Positions 60,503 through 64,000 of a stretch of 64,000 nt of DNA are shown one piece after another; positions within the stretch are counted from its first letter, which is position 1; the number at the start of each line of letters is the position of its first letter. The translations under genes and the position numbers were made by a program. The DNA is taken from NCBI GenBank assembly GCA_963677375.2, contig CAXXIF010000006.1, positions 252,766 to 316,765 on the forward strand. Direction: 5' to 3'. The notes under the pieces were generated by a model. The model did not search any database. It was not told the origin of the DNA and saw only the letters and a list, made by a program, of their open reading frames with translations. Origin of the DNA: Pseudaeromonas sp963677375. Lineage in GTDB: Bacteria > Pseudomonadota > Gammaproteobacteria > Enterobacterales > Aeromonadaceae.

Positions 60503-60826
60503 TTAGCCATTGCTCTCGTTGCTACTGGCCCGGATCTCCTGGCAATCGATGCCGCCCATATCAAAGTCCCGGCAGATCTGCGGGCGCACCTCATAGATGG
60601 TGCAGCGTAAGGTGTTTCGATCCAGTGCCACGCACCAGCCATCTTCGCCCTGCGCCATAAAGGTCATGCCGCTGTCATCCTCTTGGGTGAAACGCTGCGG
60701 GACAGCCGGATCGCAAATCACCAGCACGGGCATGCGGCAGCAACAAGCGGCGCAGTGACTGCAGTCAATATCCGGGTCTTGATCGAGCAATGCGACCGGA
60801 ATGGTCGCTGGGGGCGTAATTGTCAT
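60503..60826 (-). CDS. YkgJ-family cysteine-cluster protein (putative metal-binding)
   Basis: 107 residues. The Cys pattern is DCSHCAACCCRMPVLVICDPAVPQRFT followed by GWCVALDRNTLRCTIYEVRPQICRDFDMGGIDC, the family's CxxC..CC and CxIYxxRPxxCRxF signature, thought to bind zinc or iron. It is cytoplasmic and its role is unknown. GAGGA lies 5-6 nt before the ATG. It is convergent with yjfF. Confidence 0.88.
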   Translation of the reverse strand: MTITPPATIPVALLDQDPDIDCSHCAACCCRMPVLVICDPAVPQRFTQEDDSGMTFMAQGEDGWCVALDRNTLRCTIYEVRPQICRDFDMGGIDCQEIRASSNESNG

Positions 60827-60990
60827 GGTTCCTCAAGGGGTGTTGATACCCGGCACCACGAGAGAGTCGGAGTGCCGGGCTCGGCGAGCGGCCTAACCAT
60901 ACGCCGATCTGTCCGACACGGCTAATCTTCTTGGCATATCAACAGCCGCAGTTGCTGTGATGGATTGAGCGGATCAAACCGGAGTGAGGG

Positions 60991-61055
60991 CGAACACGGA
61001 CCCGCCGTGAATACCTCCCTGTAGGCTCAGCGGCGGCATCCCTGCCGCCAACGGT
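60991..61055 (-). repeat. Interspersed palindromic repeat, copy 2
   Basis: On the minus strand: GTTGGCGGCAGGGATGCCGCC, then GCTGAGCCTACAGGGAGGTATTCACGGCGGG. It shares its core and much of the flank with 45293-45352. It lies in the 340-bp gap between the YkgJ-type and DUF4202 genes, which otherwise contains only the inverted repeat at 61067-61159. Confidence 0.65.
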
Positions 61056-61066
61056 CTGCTTTTCGT

Positions 61067-61159
61067 CCTCACCCCGGCATGATGGATTTACGCCGTCCCC
61101 TTGGGGGTATCGCCTATGAAAAAGGCGTCTTATCGCCGCCGGCTTTCGCAGGGGTGAGG
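61067..61159. repeat. Long inverted repeat downstream of the DUF4202 gene
   Basis: CCTCACCCC and GGGGTGAGG enclose about 75 bp that contain further hairpins (CCCC-TTG-GGGG, CGCC-TATGAAAAA-GGCG). It starts 8 bp after the DUF4202 stop on the minus strand and adjoins the interspersed repeat. Confidence 0.55.
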
Positions 61160-61166
61160 CTACCCG

Positions 61167-61763
61167 CTACTCGCTGCCGAGGGCGCGCGCCAACAGTTGT
61201 TGCTGTTGGGGCGTGAAGGGCAGCGCCAATGCAGCCTGATGACCGGCATCGGACATCTTGCGCCAGGTCTTCTGTACTATATCGATGATCTTCTCGTCAC
61301 TGTGTTGCGCCGCAAAATCGGTAAAGTTGTAGCGCAAGAACACCAAGCAGGCGACGTCTTCGAGGGTCTGACTTTCGCTATCGCGCTTGAGTTGCTCTTT
61401 TTTCAGCAGGCTGGCGACGCGGGCTATGGTGCTCTCCTCGTAGCCCTGGGCCTGCATGATGGCGCTGGCCCGTTCGGCATGGAACTGTTTGAGCGCATTG
61501 CGCCAGCTCAGATAGCCGGCTCGATCCATGGGGTAGCTGGTGCGCGGGATCTGCCAACGCTCCAGATGCTGGCTGCGTGCCGCCAGTTGCAGCGTTTCGC
61601 TGGCCTGGGGTTGAAATTGAAGCAGGGTTTCACTCATGCGCTGTCCATAGAGCAGCTCGCTGGGGTGCAGGGCACCGGTTTCATCGGCCAGTTGTCGGGG
61701 GTCTTGGCTGTTGGCTGCGTCAAACGCGGCCAGTGTCTGGATAAAACGGGTCGAATGGCTCAT
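61167..61763 (-). CDS. DUF4202-family protein
   Basis: 198 residues, soluble. It follows the DUF4202 pattern: RFIQTLAAFDAANSQDPRQ, SELLYGQRMSETLLQF, ASETLQLAARSQHLERWQIPRTSYPMDRAGYLSWRNALKQFHAERA, and TLEDVACLVFLRYNF. His and Asp residues in ARSQHLERW and DRAGYL suggest a metal site of the HD-like type, but this is inference. The function is unknown. The start at 61763 follows AAGGACG; an earlier in-frame start is not supported. Confidence 0.85.
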   Translation of the reverse strand: MSHSTRFIQTLAAFDAANSQDPRQLADETGALHPSELLYGQRMSETLLQFQPQASETLQLAARSQHLERWQIPRTSYPMDRAGYLSWRNALKQFHAERASAIMQAQGYEESTIARVASLLKKEQLKRDSESQTLEDVACLVFLRYNFTDFAAQHSDEKIIDIVQKTWRKMSDAGHQAALALPFTPQQQQLLARALGSE

Positions 61764-61930
61764 GGCGTCCTTCAGTCGGGTCATGCGAGTTTTGCTGACT
61801 ATCAGCAAACTGTTCCACCAAGTCAATGGCTGGGCGTCAACGGCATTGGGAGTCAGGGCTCAGTAGGCTATCATGGCCGGGTTCTGGCAGATCGGCTGCC
61901 AGCTTCATGACCCATAGAAGGAATTTTACC

Positions 61931-62734
61931 GTGCTGCACCCTCTTCGTAGCTGGCAAACCGCCTATCTCTCGATCTTCTCCCGTGCCGTGTATCAGGATG
62001 TTGGCCGGCGGTGGCAAGGCAGCGGTCTTGGTTATCTGTTTCTGTTGTTGTGTGTGACGACCATACCGTTGACCTTTCAAGTTGCCAGACTGATTGACGA
62101 GGTGAAGGAGACTTATGTCCGGCATGTGGTCGAGAAACTACCGGCACTGCGCATTGAGCACGGCATCCTCAAGGCTGATGTGGTGCAGCCGTTTGTCATT
62201 ACCCTGCCGGGACAAGAGGCCCCATTTCTGGTGATTGATACCCGGCAAAGCCCCGCCAGTGAAGCCGAATTTGAAGCTCCTGTGGTGTTGCAGGCGGATC
62301 GGATGATCGTGGATAACCAGGGGGAGGTGCGCAGCTATCCCTTTGCGACCATAGAGGCGTTTGAGCTGGACAAGGCGCAGCTGTATGCCTGGGTCGATAA
62401 GGTGATCGCCATCGTCAAGCCGGTGGCTTATCTGCCGTTACTGGCGGGGGAGTTTATCTATCGCGCCTTGCAGGCGGTTATCTATGCGGTGGGGGGCATG
62501 GTGTTTGCGGCCTGGCTCAAGGTGCGTTTACCCTATGGTGTCCTGCTGCGTTTGAGCTGTGTGGCCCTGACGCCGGGAATTTTGCTGGGAACCTTGTTCG
62601 CTTGGCTGGGCATCAGCTTTGGTTTGCTGGGGATGCTGTTGTTCCTGATCACCCAGGGCTATCTGTTCTTTGCCATCCAGAGTCTGGCGCAGGATCAGGA
62701 GGGCACCCCGCCGGACGATATTCTGGAAGTCTGA
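61931..62734 (+). CDS. DUF1189-family membrane protein
   Basis: 267 residues. The N-terminal part HPLRSWQTAYLSIFSRAVYQDVGRRWQGSGLGYLFLLLCVTTIPL is the DUF1189 signature. A periplasmic loop domain (about 45-165) is followed by a C-terminal block of four or five transmembrane segments (GVLLRLSCVALTPGILLGTLFAWLGI, LLGMLLFLITQGYLFFAI). The GTG at 61931 has AGAAGGAA 7 nt upstream and is preferred over the ATG eight codons earlier. The function is unknown. It is divergent from the DUF4202 gene. Confidence 0.82.
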   Translation: MLHPLRSWQTAYLSIFSRAVYQDVGRRWQGSGLGYLFLLLCVTTIPLTFQVARLIDEVKETYVRHVVEKLPALRIEHGILKADVVQPFVITLPGQEAPFLVIDTRQSPASEAEFEAPVVLQADRMIVDNQGEVRSYPFATIEAFELDKAQLYAWVDKVIAIVKPVAYLPLLAGEFIYRALQAVIYAVGGMVFAAWLKVRLPYGVLLRLSCVALTPGILLGTLFAWLGISFGLLGMLLFLITQGYLFFAIQSLAQDQEGTPPDDILEV

Positions 62735-62750
62735 CCAAGCCTGGTTTTAT

Positions 62751-62780
62751 GCCTGATGGGAGAGAAAAGCCCCATCAGGC
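62751..62780. terminator. Hairpin after the DUF1189 gene
   Basis: GCCTGATGGG and CCCATCAGGC form a perfect 10-bp stem with a 10-nt loop, 16 bp after the stop. There is no T run. The rest of the gap to dauA holds nothing I can support. Confidence 0.6.
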
Positions 62781-62981
62781 GCTCACCTTCCGGTGCAGAC
62801 CATCATCGATCGCAATGCGTGCCATGGTTCGCATATTTTCGTCCATCAACAGAGCTGATGAGCGTTTACGAGCGAAATGCTCTTTTTTTATTTCCATCTG
62901 GGCGAAGTCGAGCATTGGGAGTATTCTGTGGGTCGGATCACGGTCACCGTGACATCTTCGTAAAATCTGCCCGAGGGCTCC

Positions 62982-64000
62982 ATGCATACCTTATCTCAAC
63001 GCCATCTGCTTAAATTCAGCAGCGCGCTGCGCGATGCCTGTCTGACTGAACCTTATACCCTGTCTCGTCTCACCCGTGATCTGCTTGCGGGCCTGACGGT
63101 CGGCATCATCGCCATACCTCTGGCCATGGCTCTGGCCATCGCCAGCGGCGTACCGCCGCAATATGGTCTCTATACCGCGATTGTTGCCGGTATCTCGATT
63201 GCCCTGACGGGGGGCTCCCGCTACAGCGTCTCCGGCCCCACCGCGGCCTTCGTGGTGATCCTCTATCCTGTCTCCCAGCAGTTCGGTGTGGCGGGGCTTT
63301 TGGTGGCGACCCTGCTCTGCGGCCTGATGTTGATCGGCATGGCAGTTGGCCGTCTCGGGCGGCTGATTGGCTATATTCCGCTGCAGGTGACGTTGGGTTT
63401 TACCATGGGGATCGGGATCGTCATCGCCACCTTGCAGCTCAAAGATTTCTTTGGCCTGACCGTGGTCGAGATGCCTGAGAAATACCACCAGAAAGTCGCG
63501 GCCCTGTGGCATGCCCTGCCGAGTTGGCAATGGGGGGATACCCTGGTCGGCGTGGTGACGCTGGCGACCTTGATCCTCTGGCCACGGTTGCGGTTGCGGA
63601 TACCTGGGCATCTGCCCGCCGTGCTGCTTGGCATGCTGGTCGCCTGGCTGGTGGGCTTCGACGGACAGGAGGTGGCGACCATTGGCAGCCGCTTCAGCTA
63701 TCTGTTGCCCAGCGGTGAGATGGGGCATGGGATACCGCCCTTTGCGCCCTCATTTGTGCTGCCGTGGGAATTACCAGGCCCTCAGGGCAATCCGTTGAGC
63801 TGGGATCTGGCCACCATCGAGAAATTACTGATCGCCGCCTTCACGATGGCGCTGCTCGGATCGATCGAATCGCTTCTGTGTGCCGTGGTGCTGGATGGCA
63901 TGACGGGCAAGAAGCACCACTCCAACGGCGAGCTGCTGGGGCAGGGAATTGGTAATCTGCTGGCGCCCTTTTTTGGCGGCATTACTGCCACCGCGGCCAT
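62982..64000 (+). CDS. dauA: C4-dicarboxylate/SulP-family transporter DauA, 3' end outside the window
   Basis: About 340 codons are visible, open at the window edge. It matches E. coli DauA (YchM): TRDLLAGLTVGIIAIPLAMALAIASGVPPQYGLYTAIVAG, GGSRYSVSGPTAAFVVILYPVSQQFG, GYIPLQVTLGFTMGIGIVIA and ESLLCAVVLDGMTGKKHHSNGELLGQGIGN. It has multiple transmembrane helices; the C-terminal STAS domain would lie beyond the window. DauA imports succinate and related acids at acidic pH and affects Dct regulation in E. coli. The ATG at 62982 is preceded by GAGGG. Confidence 0.92.
   Translation, partial: MHTLSQRHLLKFSSALRDACLTEPYTLSRLTRDLLAGLTVGIIAIPLAMALAIASGVPPQYGLYTAIVAGISIALTGGSRYSVSGPTAAFVVILYPVSQQFGVAGLLVATLLCGLMLIGMAVGRLGRLIGYIPLQVTLGFTMGIGIVIATLQLKDFFGLTVVEMPEKYHQKVAALWHALPSWQWGDTLVGVVTLATLILWPRLRLRIPGHLPAVLLGMLVAWLVGFDGQEVATIGSRFSYLLPSGEMGHGIPPFAPSFVLPWELPGPQGNPLSWDLATIEKLLIAAFTMALLGSIESLLCAVVLDGMTGKKHHSNGELLGQGIGNLLAPFFGGITATAA

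Noticed and set aside
62775..62987. 70-codon minus-strand frame between DUF1189 and dauA
   Set aside because: No ribosome site before any of its ATGs, no similarity I recognise, and it overlaps the hairpin and the dauA start region.

Overview
The window looks like the chromosome of a gammaproteobacterium at roughly 50-55% G+C. Several gene orders match the enteric/Aeromonas/Vibrio group: msrC-proQ-prc, pyrD-zapC, and rlmKL-uup-DUF3466-rmf-fabA-lonH. Together with an E. coli-like AraC regulon this suggests an Aeromonadales-type organism. The genus assignment is inference. I see no prophage, insertion sequence, plasmid gene or CRISPR array.

Region 1-24350 is mostly core. It holds a truncated TetR-type regulator divergent from glpR, then serA, ygjP, tmaR, sbcB, a PP_4765-type flavoprotein, a P2-type cation ATPase, rhlE, two small unknowns, purT with a PurR-like box, a YciT-like DeoR regulator, msrC-proQ-prc, pepN, a DUF2835 gene, pyrD, zapC and one initiator tRNA-fMet. 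Region 24500-33400 is the rlmKL-uup-DUF3466-rmf block converging on lonH-fabA, which has a FabR-like palindrome between the last two genes. Region 33400-43150 is more accessory: a 40-residue unknown protein, a TSUP exporter, a DUF2441-like protein, a PEBP protein, an AraC-type regulator, a shikimate-dehydrogenase-like enzyme, a BI-1 membrane protein, a stand-alone trpB behind a terminator-like leader, and msrPQ.

Region 43200-60450 is an integrated L-arabinose island. On the minus strand araB-araD-araA is followed by transaldolase and transketolase, so the path from arabinose to pentose phosphates and on to glycolytic intermediates is encoded in one direction. On the plus strand lie the araFGH pyranose ABC importer, araC, and a second CUT2 importer (ytfQRT-yjfF, furanose type). 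Pairs of half-sites close to the E. coli AraC consensus, spaced exactly 21 bp, lie between araB and araF and also upstream of ytfQ. This predicts that AraC controls both importers. araF is disrupted by two single-base deletions and ytfT by one extra A in an A8 run. These are either recent decay or sequencing errors.

Region 60450-64000 carries a YkgJ-type Cys-cluster protein, an interspersed repeat with a second copy near 45.3 kb, DUF4202 and DUF1189 genes, and the start of dauA, which runs off the window. The least explained items are the 40-residue gene at 33.7 kb, the 30-residue ORF at 10.8 kb, the nested inverted repeat between pyrD and zapC, and the terminator-like leaders of trpB and rmf.
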